Shown: positions 36,742 through 46,606 of the stretch, in pieces
Position numbering within the stretch: position 1 is the first letter of the stretch
Layout of the letters: the number at the start of each line of letters is the position of its first letter
Translations under genes and position numbers: made by a program
Notes under the pieces: generated by a model
Database searches by the model: none
Seen by the model: the letters and a program-made list of their open reading frames with translations, nothing else
Told to the model about the DNA's origin: nothing
From: Halioglobus japonicus
Lineage (GTDB): Bacteria > Pseudomonadota > Gammaproteobacteria > Pseudomonadales > Halieaceae
Reading direction: 5' to 3'
DNA: 64,000 bases
Assembly: GCF_001983995.1 (NCBI RefSeq)
Contig: NZ_CP019450.1
Span: 2,294,001-2,358,000, forward strand

Positions 36742-38916
36742 ATGACCAGTGAATGGTTTGCCACCTGCCCCAAAGGGCTGGAGGGCTTGCTTGCTGCAGA
36801 ATTACAAACCCTCGGAGCAGAGAGCAGCCGCGAGACCGTCGCCGGCGTGTATTTTTTAGGGCCGCAGGCAATGGGTTACCGGGCCTGCCTCTGGTCGCGC
36901 CTGGCCAATAAGGTGTTGCGCCCGCTGGCCAGTTTCGAGGTCAAAGACGGCGATCAACTCTATACGCAGTTGAAGGGTTTCGATTGGTCGCGCGTGCTCA
37001 GTGCCCGCAATAGCATTGCCATCGATTTTTCGGGGACCAATCGCAGTATTCGCAACACCCAGTTTGGCGCTCAGCGCTGTAAGGATGCGGTGGTCGACTG
37101 GTTCAAGGAAAACGGTGGCCATCGCCCCGCGGTTGACCGCCGCAGTCCTGACGTTCGCCTCAATGTGCGGCTGGGTCGCGGCAAAGTGGCGCTGGCTATC
37201 GATTACTCCGGAGCTAGCCTGCATCAACGCGGCTACCGGCAGCAGCAGGGTGCAGCACCGCTTAAGGAAAACCTGGCAGCTGCGATCTTGTTGCGAGCCG
37301 ACTGGCCCGGTGCCGCCGCCCGCGGCGGAGCGTTAATCGATCCCATGTGTGGCTCTGCCACGCTGTTGCTGGAAGGCGCGATGATGGCCGCGGATATAGC
37401 GCCCGGCCTGGGCCGCAAGCGTTTTGGCTTTGAGAAACTGCCGGAGCACAATGACACGCAGTGGCGCGCGATTCTCGCTGATGCGCGGGGTAGGGCCGAG
37501 CGGGGTAGGGCAGCGCAATTGCCCGAGATCCGCGGCTACGATGCCGACCCCAAGGTCATTCGTCGCGCCCAGGAAAATATTGCCCAGTTAGGCATGGAGA
37601 AAGTTGTCCGGGTTGCGGTGAAACCGCTGGCCGAGCAGAAGAAGCCCACCCATAAGCCACTGCCTTATGGGCTGTTGGTCTGCAACCCGCCCTACGGTGA
37701 GCGGCTGGGTGAAAAACGCAGTCTTGTGCACTTGTACAGTCAGCTTGGTCAACTCATGAGCCGTGAGTTCGCGGGCTGGGATGCAGCGGTGTTCACGTCT
37801 GATCTCGAGCTCGGACGAGCCATTGGGCTGCGCTCCCACAAGCGCTACGCACTTTATAACGGTGCCCTCGAAGCGCACTTGCTGCTGTTTCAGTTAACCG
37901 ACAATCACTACCGTGAAGTGGCCGCTACCGCGCGCGAGCCTGCTGCTCAGGAAACATCGGCGCAACCGCTGGAACTCACCGAGGGTGCGACCATGTTTGC
38001 GAACCGCATTCGCAAGAATCAGCGGCGTTTAAAGAGCTGGCTCAAGCGTGAGCAGGTGCAGTGTTATCGCCTCTATGACGCGGACATGCCGGAGTATGCG
38101 GTAGCGGTGGATATTTACGGCGACCACGCCCACGTCGCCGAGTATCAGGCCCCGAAAGGAATTGACCCACAGGCTGCGAGCCAGCGGCTGGACGAAGTGA
38201 AACTTGCATTGCCAGAGGCGCTGGGCCTGCCCGCCGAGCGGATCGTGTTCAAGCAGCGCCAGCGTCAACGGGGTTTGTCCCAATACGAAAAACAGGATGC
38301 GGCAGGCGAGTTCCTCACGGTCACAGAGGGGCAGGCCCGTCTCCTCGTCAATCTGCGCGATTACCTCGACACCGGGGTGTTTCTGGATCATCGTCCACTG
38401 CGATTGCGCATTGGCCGGGAAGCCCGCAGCAAGCACTTCCTGAACCTGTTCTGCTATACCGGCACAGCGTCGGTTCACGCTGCCCTTGGCGGTGCGCACA
38501 GTACGACCAGTGTCGACATGTCAAAGACCTACCTTGGATGGCTTAAGCGCAACCTCGCCAGTAACGGCCTCGGAGACGCCACTAATCGCGTGGAGCAGGG
38601 CGACTGCCAGGCCTGGCTTGCCCGGTGCCAGCGTCAATATGACTTGATTCTGCTCGACCCGCCTTCGTTCTCGAACTCCAAGCGTATGGAAGGTACATTT
38701 GACGTGCAGCGCGATCAGGTAGCGTTGGTGGAAGCGGCTATGCGTGTGCTGGCCCCGGGGGGCACGCTGTATTTTTCCAATAACCGACGCGGTTTCAAGC
38801 TCGACCCGGACCTTGAGGCCAGCTATCAATGCGAGGATATCTCTGCCAAGACGCTCGATCCTGACTTTCAGCGCAACCCCAAGATCCATCGTTGCTGGCA
38901 GATTCAGCACGCCTGA
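36742..38916 (+). CDS. rlmL: Bifunctional 23S rRNA methyltransferase RlmKL
   Basis: A 724-residue fusion of two methyltransferases modifying 23S rRNA in domain V: the N-terminal half (RlmL) makes m2G2445 and the C-terminal half (RlmK) m7G2069. A THUMP domain lies at about residues 45-155. The RlmL catalytic motif is LVCNPPYGERLG near residue 310, and the RlmK motif is LILLDPPSFSNSKRM near residue 635, with LNLFCYTGTASVHAALGGA as its SAM site. The length is normal. It follows the HTH gene at two bases. A terminator-like hairpin lies 34 bases after the stop. Confidence 0.97.
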   Translation: MTSEWFATCPKGLEGLLAAELQTLGAESSRETVAGVYFLGPQAMGYRACLWSRLANKVLRPLASFEVKDGDQLYTQLKGFDWSRVLSARNSIAIDFSGTNRSIRNTQFGAQRCKDAVVDWFKENGGHRPAVDRRSPDVRLNVRLGRGKVALAIDYSGASLHQRGYRQQQGAAPLKENLAAAILLRADWPGAAARGGALIDPMCGSATLLLEGAMMAADIAPGLGRKRFGFEKLPEHNDTQWRAILADARGRAERGRAAQLPEIRGYDADPKVIRRAQENIAQLGMEKVVRVAVKPLAEQKKPTHKPLPYGLLVCNPPYGERLGEKRSLVHLYSQLGQLMSREFAGWDAAVFTSDLELGRAIGLRSHKRYALYNGALEAHLLLFQLTDNHYREVAATAREPAAQETSAQPLELTEGATMFANRIRKNQRRLKSWLKREQVQCYRLYDADMPEYAVAVDIYGDHAHVAEYQAPKGIDPQAASQRLDEVKLALPEALGLPAERIVFKQRQRQRGLSQYEKQDAAGEFLTVTEGQARLLVNLRDYLDTGVFLDHRPLRLRIGREARSKHFLNLFCYTGTASVHAALGGAHSTTSVDMSKTYLGWLKRNLASNGLGDATNRVEQGDCQAWLARCQRQYDLILLDPPSFSNSKRMEGTFDVQRDQVALVEAAMRVLAPGGTLYFSNNRRGFKLDPDLEASYQCEDISAKTLDPDFQRNPKIHRCWQIQHA

Positions 38917-38949
38917 AGCGCGTAAAAGCGTCGCGCGAGAGACAACGTT

Positions 38950-38975
38950 GCTCGCCGAGTTGGCGAGCGCGTTTT
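38950..38975 (+). terminator. Intrinsic terminator of rlmKL
   Basis: GCTCGCC (38950-38956) and GGCGAGC (38962-38968) form a 7-bp stem with a GAGTT loop, followed by GCGTTTT to 38975. This is oriented to end the rlmKL transcript. Confidence 0.7.
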
Positions 38976-39252
38976 ATGAAACCAATGAGAAAATATGGCC
39001 TCTCATGTAAGGGGTTACTTACGCTTGGCGCTGAACAATATCCACACAACGCGTGTAGGGTCTATATTTGTAGCGTTTCGTGACAACAGTGCGAAAAAAA
39101 CACTATAAAAAAACGCTAAGTGATTGATTCTTGAAAATATTGTCTAATTCGACGTTTTGATCCCGACGCCGCCCAGCGAGGCTGGACGGAGTCACCGGGC
39201 GTCAGGAAACCGTACTATCCCCAAAGTTATCCACAGGGTGACCGATGGGTAA
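38976..39252. other. Gene-free interval with DnaA-box-like sites
   Basis: About 280 bases without a gene. TTATCCACA at 39227-39235 is a perfect consensus DnaA box, and ATATCCACA at 39038-39046 differs by one base. Between them is AT-rich DNA with an A-rich cluster around 39090-39120, and a GACGCC-(CCAGC-GAG-GCTGG)-GGCGTC nested hairpin at 39165-39203. There are too few boxes for an origin. A DnaA-binding or titration site is possible. Confidence 0.35.
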
Positions 39253-40278
39253 CTAGGTAGGTTCGGCCAGTTGCAGGAGTTGCTTGCCCTGATTCTGGCC
39301 CGCGTACAGGCGTTGCAGGGTGGCAGGGATGGCGTCAAAGCCTGCCTGAAGGTCTTCCTGCCAGGCCATCTGGCCACTCATGACCCAATCGGCGAGGTCT
39401 GCCATCGCGGTGGGGGCGTGCTCCAGGTAGTCGATTACGATAAAGCCCTGCATCTTGATGCGCTGCATGATCAGGCGATTGATATTGCGCGGCCCGGGCC
39501 GGGCTTCACTGTCGTTGTAACTGGCAATGGCGCCACAAAGCACGATTCTGCCGTGCATGGCCATGTGGGCGATGGCCGTTTCCAGCATGTCGCCGCCGAC
39601 ATTGTCGAAGAACAGGTTAATACCTTCCGGGAACAATTCTGCCAGGCGCTCATCGAGGTTCTCACTCTTGTAGTCGATAGCGGCATCCAGTTTGCATTCA
39701 TCCAGCAGCCACTGGCACTTGTCGCGCCCGCCAGCAATGCCAACCACTTTGCATCCCTTGATGCGGGCGACCTGGGCGGCGACTGAACCGGTTGCACCCG
39801 CGGCGCCAGACACGAGTACGGTGTCACCTTCTTTCAGCTCGCCGACATTCAACATGCCAAAGTAACCGGTGAGACTGGTGACGCCAAACACACTGAGGGC
39901 GAGATTGGGCGGCGTGCCGGGAGGCAGCACATTAAACGGAAAGGGGGAGGTCGGCGAGGCGATGCAGTACTCCTGCCAGCCCACCAGACCTTGCACCAGA
40001 GTGCCCACAGGAAGGTCAGGATTCTCTGATGACACCACCTGGCCGACGCCGGTAGCGCGCATGACGTCACCGAGTTCCACGGCGGGCATATAGCTGTCTT
40101 CAGCTTCCATCCAAACCCGTTGCGATGCATCAAAACCCAACACCAGTGTTTTTACCAATGCTTCACCGGCGGAGAGATCGGGGGTGGGGATGGGGGTTTC
40201 AGTGCGTTCGAAGTTTTCTTCTGTCACCATGCCAGTGGGGCGAGAGCGCAACAACCACTGGCGATTCATATCAGACAT
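39253..40278 (-). CDS. NADP-dependent oxidoreductase (zinc-free MDR, prostaglandin-reductase-like)
   Basis: A 341-residue medium-chain reductase without zinc-binding residues, similar to YncB/CurA and leukotriene B4 12-hydroxydehydrogenase-type enzymes. The N-terminus reads MNRQWLLRSRPTGMVTEENF, the coenzyme fold shows SGAAGATGSVAAQVARIKGC near residue 160, and IDYKSENLDERL marks the NADP-specific region. It reduces the double bond of alpha,beta-unsaturated ketones or aldehydes. It faces the gene-free DnaA-box interval and is divergent from the flavodoxin-fold gene. Confidence 0.92.
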   Translation of the reverse strand: MSDMNRQWLLRSRPTGMVTEENFERTETPIPTPDLSAGEALVKTLVLGFDASQRVWMEAEDSYMPAVELGDVMRATGVGQVVSSENPDLPVGTLVQGLVGWQEYCIASPTSPFPFNVLPPGTPPNLALSVFGVTSLTGYFGMLNVGELKEGDTVLVSGAAGATGSVAAQVARIKGCKVVGIAGGRDKCQWLLDECKLDAAIDYKSENLDERLAELFPEGINLFFDNVGGDMLETAIAHMAMHGRIVLCGAIASYNDSEARPGPRNINRLIMQRIKMQGFIVIDYLEHAPTAMADLADWVMSGQMAWQEDLQAGFDAIPATLQRLYAGQNQGKQLLQLAEPT

Positions 40279-40389
40279 TCAGTTTTCCTTGTTGTTATTT
40301 GCATTAGCGAAAAGCGCAAGTATTAGAGCATAAAATGACAGCCCTGTACCGCCTGTGTTCCAATGCGGCGCTGGAAACGGGAGAGTGGT

Positions 40390-40845
40390 GTGAAAAAACT
40401 GCTAGTTGTCTACCACAGCCAGAGCGGCACCTGCGCCCGGCTGGCTCGCGCCGCTGCGCAGGGCGCTGCCGATACCGAGGGTGTTGTTGTAGAGGTGCGT
40501 CGCGCCTGTGATGCCAGCACAGAGACCGTTGCCGATGCAGCTGGACTGCTATTGGTCGCTGCAGAAAATAGCGGCACGCTCAGCGGCGAGGCAAAGGCGT
40601 TTCTGGATCGGATCTTTTACCCCGCCATCGATCGCGCACTGGTGCTACCGTATGCGTTGATGATGAGTGCGGGCAACGATGGCCGTGGCGCGGTGCGCCA
40701 GGCCGAGCGAATTTTCTCGGGCATTCCCTTCACCTCGGCCTGTGAGCCGATGATTGCCCGGGGTGAATTTACAGATGAACACAAGGCCCAGGCTGCTGAA
40801 CTTGGAGCGGGTTTTGCCGCCGGTCTTGAAATGGGAATTTTTTGA
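40390..40845 (+). CDS. Flavodoxin-like NAD(P)H-dependent oxidoreductase
   Basis: A 151-residue flavodoxin-fold protein. GTG at 40390 is chosen because GGGAGAG lies just upstream; further upstream codons have no such site. KKLLVVYHSQSGTCARLARAA gives the FMN phosphate-binding loop (SQSGT), and GLLLVAAENSGTLSG and LMMSAGNDGRGAVRQ line the isoalloxazine pocket. It would bind FMN and reduce quinones or act as an electron carrier. It is directly followed by the thioesterase gene with no gap. Confidence 0.85.
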   Translation: MKKLLVVYHSQSGTCARLARAAAQGAADTEGVVVEVRRACDASTETVADAAGLLLVAAENSGTLSGEAKAFLDRIFYPAIDRALVLPYALMMSAGNDGRGAVRQAERIFSGIPFTSACEPMIARGEFTDEHKAQAAELGAGFAAGLEMGIF

Positions 40846-41328
40846 ATGAGCGATACTGTTGAACAAGTCCCCGAAGGTTTTGAACTGCTGCCAGAGGGGC
40901 TCGGCTTTACAGATAACCTGCAGCCCTGCTACCGCCGTTTGCGGGGCGATGATCTCGCGTTCGGCCTGATTGTTGCCAGTCAGCATGCGAATTCGCTGGG
41001 TATTTGTCACGGCGGTGCGTTAATGACTCTGGCCGATATTGCTGCGGCTTCTAGTGCCAATTTAGCGCGGGGCAAAATTGCCGGTGCGCCCACGGTCAAT
41101 CTGACCATGGATTTTATTGGCGCCGCCAAGCAGGGCCAGTGGATTCAAACCACCTCTGAGGGCGTGACGCTGAAGCGCCGCTTTGGGTTCTCGCACGGTA
41201 TCATCTTCAGCAGCCGCGGGATTGTGGCGCGCTACAACGCAACATTTTACTTCCCCGACCACGAAGGGCTGACTCAGGATGGCGTGCCGGGTATTGGCGC
41301 CCTCAAAGGGATGCTGGACGCGGACTAG
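40846..41328 (+). CDS. PaaI-family hotdog-fold thioesterase
   Basis: A 160-residue hotdog-fold protein. The central helix motif HGGALMTLADIAAASSAN near residue 57 is the PaaI-type active-site region, and GAPTVNLTMDFIGAAKQGQW follows. It hydrolyses acyl- or aryl-CoA thioesters. It begins one base after the upstream flavodoxin-fold gene and overlaps the end of the convergent LysR gene by 26 bases. The specificity is unknown. Confidence 0.88.
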   Translation: MSDTVEQVPEGFELLPEGLGFTDNLQPCYRRLRGDDLAFGLIVASQHANSLGICHGGALMTLADIAAASSANLARGKIAGAPTVNLTMDFIGAAKQGQWIQTTSEGVTLKRRFGFSHGIIFSSRGIVARYNATFYFPDHEGLTQDGVPGIGALKGMLDAD

Positions 41329-42211
41329 TCAGGTCCGGATCGCCGTGGGCCTGCACGGCCTCGATAAACGCCCGGGCCGCGCGCGACAGGCTACGTCCCC
41401 GGTGATAGACCAACCCCAGGGTTCGCTGAATTTCGACTTCCCTGACCGTCAGTTGCGTCAGGGAGGCGTCACCCATGCTGCGCGGCAGAATCGTCCAGCC
41501 CAGCCCCACCGAGGCCAGCATGCGAATCGTCTCCAGATAATTGGTAGCCATGGACACCTTCAATTCCAACTGATGCCGATCAAATAGCGATTTAATGATT
41601 TGTCCGGTGTAGGTGTTGAGCCCCGGAAGAATCGCGGGGTACTGGCTCATCTCGGTCAGCGTCGGCGCCTGCTTTCCGGCAACCAGCGAGTGGTCTTTGG
41701 CGATCATGAAATCCAGCGGATCCTCCCACACGGGAATGGATACGACATTGCTCTGGCCCTGCGGCGCGAGCGTGACCACGGCCAGTTCCACCTTGCCCTG
41801 ATGGATAAGTTCGTAAGCCTGCTCCGAGTCCATAAAGTCGATATCGATGTGGACTTGCGAAAACGCGGTCGAGAACGCCGACAGCACCGGCGGTAGTCGG
41901 TGCAGGCCGATATGATGGCTGGTGGCAAGCTTCAGTTCCCCGCGCGTTTCACCCGACAAATCGCGCACGGATTGCACGGCCGCTGCCAGTTCCTGTTCTA
42001 CGGCTTTGGCATGGGGCAGCAACGCCAGCCCTGCTTCGGTAAGGGTGACGTTGCGGCCGATGCGATCGAACAGGGCGGCGCCCAGTTCGTCCTCGAGGAT
42101 GGCTACGCGTTTGCTCACAGCGGGCTGGGTGAGGTGAAGCCGGTCTGCTGCCACGGAGAACGAGCCGGTCTCCGCCACAAGCAGGAATGCGCGTAGGTTC
42201 TGATTGTCCAT
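41303..42211 (-). CDS. LysR family transcriptional regulator
   Basis: A 302-residue LysR protein. The N-terminal winged helix-turn-helix contains AETGSFSVAADRLHLTQPAVSK (read as AETGSFSVAADRL then HLTQPAVSKRV) at residues 12-36. The C-terminal effector domain of two Rossmann-like subdomains spans about residues 90-295. It is divergent from leuC with 108 bases between, and most LysR genes control their neighbour; control of leuCD in response to a leucine pathway intermediate is inference from position, as seen in other proteobacteria. Confidence 0.92.
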   Translation of the reverse strand: MDNQNLRAFLLVAETGSFSVAADRLHLTQPAVSKRVAILEDELGAALFDRIGRNVTLTEAGLALLPHAKAVEQELAAAVQSVRDLSGETRGELKLATSHHIGLHRLPPVLSAFSTAFSQVHIDIDFMDSEQAYELIHQGKVELAVVTLAPQGQSNVVSIPVWEDPLDFMIAKDHSLVAGKQAPTLTEMSQYPAILPGLNTYTGQIIKSLFDRHQLELKVSMATNYLETIRMLASVGLGWTILPRSMGDASLTQLTVREVEIQRTLGLVYHRGRSLSRAARAFIEAVQAHGDPDLTSPRPASL

Positions 42212-42319
42212 TTGTATTCCTGCCAGGAATCAATTGAATAAAAATAATAAATTTGAGTAATTTAATAATCAAGCCCATAATTGCCGCCTTTCACACGCTC
42301 ACATATTTTGAGGCTTCCC
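42212..42319. promoter_or_regulatory. LysR-leuC divergent control region
   Basis: This 108-base interval is AT-rich in its first half. The imperfect inverted repeat ATAATAAATTT-GAG-TAATTTAATAAT at 42245-42270 is a candidate LysR operator. A GAGG ribosome binding site lies seven bases before the leuC ATG. Confidence 0.45.
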
Positions 42320-43738
42320 ATGGCAGGCAAGACGCTCTACGACAAGTTATGGCAGAACCACCTGGTTGAGCAGCGCGAAGACGGCAGCGCGCTGATTTAT
42401 ATCGACCGCCAGTTGATCCACGAAGTGACATCGCCGCAGGCGTTTGAAGGCCTGCGCCTGGCGGGCCGTGAGCCCTGGCGCCGCGATGCCAACCTCGCAG
42501 TGCCCGATCACAACGTACCGACCGAGCAGCGCGAGCGCGCCGGCGGTGTGGCGGCGATTGAAGATCCGGTATCCCGGTTGCAGGTTGCCACGCTGGACGA
42601 CAACTGTGACGACTTCGATATTGTCAAAATCGACATTAACGATGTGCGTCAGGGCATTGTCCATGTGGTCGGGCCGGAGCAGGGGGCAACGCTGCCAGGT
42701 ATGACCGTGGTCTGCGGCGACTCACACACCTCCACCCACGGTGCGCTGGGCGCACTGGCCCACGGTATTGGCACCTCCGAGGTTGAGCACGCGCTGGCAA
42801 CCCAGACCCTGGTGCAGGTGAAAATGAAAAACATGCTGGTCAGTGTTGACGGCACATTACAGCCGGGTGTGTCCGCAAAAGATGTTGCGCTGGCCATCAT
42901 CGGTAAAATCGGCACCGCTGGCGGCACTGGTTATGCAATTGAGTTTGGTGGCCAGGTAGTGCGTGACATGAGCATGGAAGGTCGCATGACCCTGTGCAAT
43001 ATGTCGATTGAGGCCGGAGCCCGGATGGGCATGGTGGCTGTGGACGACACTACCCTGGAATACGTAAAAGGGCGCCCCTACGCGCCCGAAGGTGATATGT
43101 GGGACCTCGCCGTAGCTGCCTGGGGTGACCTGCACAGCGACGAGGGCGCGGTCTTTGACGCTGTTGTTGAGCTGCGGGGTGAAGATATCAAGCCGCAGGT
43201 GACCTGGGGCAACTCGCCAGAAATGGTAGTGCCAGTCGATGGTGTGGTACCCAATCCTGCCGAGGCGGATGACGCGACGCAGCGTGCGGCCATTGAGCGC
43301 GCCCTGGAATACATGGGGCTGGAAGCGGGCCAGGCCATCACCGATATCAAGCCCGACCGTGTATTTATTGGTTCATGCACCAATTCCCGGATTGAAGATC
43401 TGCGCGCTGCCGCTGACGTCGTCAAGGGACGCCAGAAAGCAGATAGCGTCAAGCAGGTGCTGATTGTGCCTGGCTCGGGCGAAGTGAAGAAGCAGGCTGA
43501 AGCTGAAGGCCTGGACAAGATCTTCCTCGAGGCCGGTATGGAGTGGCGCGAGCCAGGTTGCTCCATGTGCCTGGCGATGAATGCCGACAAGTTGGGGGCG
43601 GGCGAGCACTGTGCTTCTACGTCCAATCGAAATTTTGAAGGTCGCCAGGGCTTTGGTGGTCGCACCCACCTGGTGAGTCCGGCCATGGCTGCTGCTGCAG
43701 CGGTTGCCGGCCATTTCATCGACGTGCGCGATCTGTAA
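42320..43738 (+). CDS. leuC: 3-isopropylmalate dehydratase large subunit
   Basis: A 472-residue aconitase-fold protein that, with LeuD, isomerises 2- to 3-isopropylmalate in leucine synthesis. ATG 42320 is the family start ([15 protein letters not shown]); an earlier open frame is ignored. The 4Fe-4S ligands are visible: one Cys in [13 protein letters not shown] and two in [31 protein letters not shown] carries the substrate-binding residues. It heads leuC-leuD-leuB-asd with 12 bases to leuD. Confidence 0.97.
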   Translation: MAGKTLYDKLWQNHLVEQREDGSALIYIDRQLIHEVTSPQAFEGLRLAGREPWRRDANLAVPDHNVPTEQRERAGGVAAIEDPVSRLQVATLDDNCDDFDIVKIDINDVRQGIVHVVGPEQGATLPGMTVVCGDSHTSTHGALGALAHGIGTSEVEHALATQTLVQVKMKNMLVSVDGTLQPGVSAKDVALAIIGKIGTAGGTGYAIEFGGQVVRDMSMEGRMTLCNMSIEAGARMGMVAVDDTTLEYVKGRPYAPEGDMWDLAVAAWGDLHSDEGAVFDAVVELRGEDIKPQVTWGNSPEMVVPVDGVVPNPAEADDATQRAAIERALEYMGLEAGQAITDIKPDRVFIGSCTNSRIEDLRAAADVVKGRQKADSVKQVLIVPGSGEVKKQAEAEGLDKIFLEAGMEWREPGCSMCLAMNADKLGAGEHCASTSNRNFEGRQGFGGRTHLVSPAMAAAAAVAGHFIDVRDL

Positions 43739-43750
43739 GAGGGATTCACA

Positions 43751-44398
43751 ATGAAAGCATTTACTGTGGTAACCGGCCTGGCGGCTCCGATGGATCGCGC
43801 CAATGTCGATACCGACCTGATTATTCCCAAGCAGTTTCTCAAGTCGATCAAGCGCTCGGGGTTTGGCAAGAATCTGTTCGATGAGCTGCGCTATCTGGAT
43901 GAAGGCAAGCCCGATGAGGACTGTTCGCACCGGCCGGTCAACGCCGAGTTCCCTCTGAACTTGCCCCGCTATCAGGGCGCTTCAGTGCTGCTGGCGCGGG
44001 AAAATTTCGGCTGTGGCTCCAGTCGTGAGCACGCCCCATGGGCGCTGGAAGATTATGGCTTCCGCTGCATTATTGCGCCGAGCTTTGCCGACATTTTCTA
44101 CAACAACTGCTTCAAGAACGGCGTGTTGCCTGTGCGGCTTGACGAAGACATTGTGGCGCGCCTGTTTGATGAAATGTATGCCCAGGAGGGCTATGAGCTC
44201 ACCATCGATCTCGAACAGCAGCAGGTGGTGACACCCGGTGGGGAGCGCTTTGGGTTTGAGGTGGATGAGTTCCGCCGCCACTGCCTGCTCAATGGGCTCG
44301 ACGATATTGGTCTGACGCTGGAGAGTGCGGATGCGATTCGCGCCTACGAAGAGCGCACGCGCAAATCCTCTCCATGGTTGTTTGACGTTATCAAGTAA
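43751..44398 (+). CDS. leuD: 3-isopropylmalate dehydratase small subunit
   Basis: A 215-residue swivelling domain partner of LeuC, normal length. [17 protein letters not shown] at residues 18-34 and [19 protein letters not shown], with the substrate-binding Ser-Arg, are signature motifs. The protein completes the isomerase active site. It is separated from leuB by about 84 bases containing two inverted repeats. Confidence 0.97.
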   Translation: MKAFTVVTGLAAPMDRANVDTDLIIPKQFLKSIKRSGFGKNLFDELRYLDEGKPDEDCSHRPVNAEFPLNLPRYQGASVLLARENFGCGSSREHAPWALEDYGFRCIIAPSFADIFYNNCFKNGVLPVRLDEDIVARLFDEMYAQEGYELTIDLEQQQVVTPGGERFGFEVDEFRRHCLLNGLDDIGLTLESADAIRAYEERTRKSSPWLFDVIK

Positions 44399-44403
44399 TT
44401 TAA

Positions 44404-44460
44404 CGCGATCGATGATCGCGATCTGCAGCGGCGGCGTGCGAATGTGAATGCCTGCCGCTG
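44404..44460 (+). other. Two hairpins between leuD and leuB
   Basis: CGCGATC-GAT-GATCGCG (44404-44420) is a 7-bp hairpin. CAGCGGC (44426-44432) pairs with GCCGCTG (44454-44460) across 21 bases. There is no T run. They may set differential expression of leuB or mark mRNA processing. Confidence 0.5.
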
Positions 44461-44482
44461 ATGAACGATTCAAGGTAGTAAT

Positions 44483-45565
44483 ATGAGTAAAAAAGTACTG
44501 GTACTTCCTGGCGACTATATTGGGCCGGAAATCATGGCTGAGGCCGTGAAGGTCCTGAATACTGTTGACGCGCGTTTCGGCCTGGGGCTGGAGCTTGAGT
44601 ACGGTTTGCTGGGTGGTGCTGCGATCGATGAAACCGGTGTGCCGCTTCCCGATGCCACGCTGGAGCGGGCCCGGGAAGTCGACGCTATTTTGTTGGGCGC
44701 CGTGGGCGGGCCCAAGTGGGACAATGTAGAGCGCCACCTGCGGCCCGAGCGCGGCCTGCTGGGAATTCGCTCGCAGTTGGGCCTGTTTGCCAACCTGCGT
44801 CCCGCCATCCTGTATCCACAGCTGGCGGATGCCTCCAGTCTCAAACCGGAGATTGTGTCTGGTCTCGACATTCTTATCGTGCGCGAGCTCACCGGTGGCA
44901 TCTACTTCGGTGAGCCCCGCGGTATTCGCGAACTCGAGAATGGTGAGCGCGAGGGCTATAACACCTACAAGTACAGCGAATCTGAGATTCGTCGCATTGG
45001 CCGCCAGGCCTTCGAGGCGGCGCGCAAACGCGGTAAGAAGCTGTGCAGCGTCGACAAGGCGAATGTACTCGAGGCGACAGTGCTGTGGCGTGAAATCATG
45101 GACGAGCTGGCGCCGGAGTACCCCGACGTAGAACTCTCCCATATGTATGTCGACAATGCGGCGATGCAGTTGGTGATGCGACCCAAGCAGTTTGACGTGG
45201 TGGTTACCGGCAACATGTTCGGCGACATCCTGTCTGACACCGCCGCCATGCTCACCGGCTCGATTGGTATGTTGCCGTCTGCCTCCCTCGATAAAGATGG
45301 GCGGGGCATGTACGAGCCCTGTCACGGCTCGGCGCCTGATATTGCAGGGGAGGGCAAGGCCAACCCGCTGGCGACGATTCTCTCCGCTGCCATGATGCTG
45401 CGTTACACACTTGGTAGTGCCGAGGCAGCTGATGCGATTGAAGCGGCGGTCAGCAAGGTCCTCGACGCCGGCCTGCGCACCCCGGATATTCATTCCGAGG
45501 GGACGCATTTGGTGGGAACGGTAGAAATGGGCGAGGCTGTAGTCACAGCGCTCGCCAGCGAATAG
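44483..45565 (+). CDS. leuB: 3-isopropylmalate dehydrogenase
   Basis: A 360-residue NAD-dependent oxidative decarboxylase giving 2-ketoisocaproate. The N-terminus [20 protein letters not shown] carries a slight change from the usual [16 protein letters not shown], the [10 protein letters not shown] loop, [19 protein letters not shown] with its metal-binding Asp, and the coenzyme segment [18 protein letters not shown] near residue 275 are all present. It follows leuD and is 15 bases upstream of asd. Confidence 0.96.
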   Translation: MSKKVLVLPGDYIGPEIMAEAVKVLNTVDARFGLGLELEYGLLGGAAIDETGVPLPDATLERAREVDAILLGAVGGPKWDNVERHLRPERGLLGIRSQLGLFANLRPAILYPQLADASSLKPEIVSGLDILIVRELTGGIYFGEPRGIRELENGEREGYNTYKYSESEIRRIGRQAFEAARKRGKKLCSVDKANVLEATVLWREIMDELAPEYPDVELSHMYVDNAAMQLVMRPKQFDVVVTGNMFGDILSDTAAMLTGSIGMLPSASLDKDGRGMYEPCHGSAPDIAGEGKANPLATILSAAMMLRYTLGSAEAADAIEAAVSKVLDAGLRTPDIHSEGTHLVGTVEMGEAVVTALASE

Positions 45566-45580
45566 ATTTGGAGTAATTCA

Positions 45581-46606
45581 ATGGCAGATCAATATGATGT
45601 AGCAGTGGTCGGCGCCACCGGAGCGGTGGGCGAGGCCATGATCGAAATTTTGGAGCAGCGCGACTTTCCGGTCCGCAATCTCTATCCGCTGGCGAGCAGC
45701 CGTTCCGCCGGCAAGACCATTATGTTCAAGGGCAGCCCGGTGACCGTTACCGATCTGGCCGAGTTCGATTTCAGCCAGGCCCAGATCGGTCTGTTCTCTG
45801 CCGGCGGCAGTATTTCCGAGAAGTACGCGCCCATCGCGGCGGCCGCTGGCTGTGTGGTCGTCGACAATACCTCGCATTTTCGACGCGACGACGATATTCC
45901 GCTGATTGTTCCAGAGGTGAATATTGAGGCGCTGGCGGGCTACACCACCCGCAATATCATCGCCAACCCCAATTGCTCGACCATCCAGATGCTGGTGGCC
46001 CTCAAGCCCATTTACGATGCGGTGGGTATCGAGCGGATTAACGTATGCACCTACCAGGCGGTGTCGGGCACTGGCAAGGAAGCGATTGAGGAACTGGCGT
46101 CACAGACAGCCCGCTTGCTCAATGGCCAAGAGGCTGAGTGTGAGGTCTATCCCAAGCAGATCGCTTTCAATGTGCTGCCTCATATCGATACTTTCCAGGA
46201 CAACGGCTACACCCGCGAAGAAATGAAAATGGTCTGGGAAACCCAGAAGATTTTCGGCGACCACAGCATTCAGGTGAATCCCACCTGTGTGCGTGTGCCG
46301 GTCTTCTTTGGTCACTCAGAGGCCGTTCATATTGAGACGGTCGATGAAATCAGCGCAGCACAGGCGCGCGAGCTGCTCGAAAATGCGCCTGGTGTCCAGG
46401 TGATGGACGAGCGTGCCGACGGGGGTTATCCCACGGCGGTGGGGGACAGCGCCGGCACCGATCCAGTGTTCGTGGGGCGCATTCGGGAGGATATTTCCCA
46501 TCCCCGCGGCCTGAACCTCTGGGTGGTGGCTGATAATGTGCGCAAAGGCGCAGCGCTCAATAGCGTGCAAATTGCCGAGGCGCTGATTACAACCTACCTT
46601 GATTAA
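45581..46606 (+). CDS. asd: Aspartate-semialdehyde dehydrogenase
   Basis: A 341-residue enzyme reducing aspartyl phosphate to the semialdehyde for Lys, Met, Thr and diaminopimelate synthesis. The N-terminal VAVVGATGAVGEAMIEIL motif binds NADP, IANPNCSTIQM holds the active-site Cys (about residue 131), and QIAFNVLPHIDTF and VRVPVFFGHSEAVHIE mark the C-terminal domain with its catalytic His. It is in a run with leuCDB. A gene-poor 210-base stretch leads to fimV. Confidence 0.96.
   Translation: MADQYDVAVVGATGAVGEAMIEILEQRDFPVRNLYPLASSRSAGKTIMFKGSPVTVTDLAEFDFSQAQIGLFSAGGSISEKYAPIAAAAGCVVVDNTSHFRRDDDIPLIVPEVNIEALAGYTTRNIIANPNCSTIQMLVALKPIYDAVGIERINVCTYQAVSGTGKEAIEELASQTARLLNGQEAECEVYPKQIAFNVLPHIDTFQDNGYTREEMKMVWETQKIFGDHSIQVNPTCVRVPVFFGHSEAVHIETVDEISAAQARELLENAPGVQVMDERADGGYPTAVGDSAGTDPVFVGRIREDISHPRGLNLWVVADNVRKGAALNSVQIAEALITTYLD

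Noticed and set aside
38976..39252. Replication origin
   Set aside because: Only one perfect and one near DnaA box, a single GATC, and no dnaA, gyrB or parA nearby.
43982..45508. A 508-codon open frame on the minus strand across leuD and leuB
   Set aside because: It is antisense to two fully conserved genes, has no family-like sequence and is a typical GC-rich shadow.
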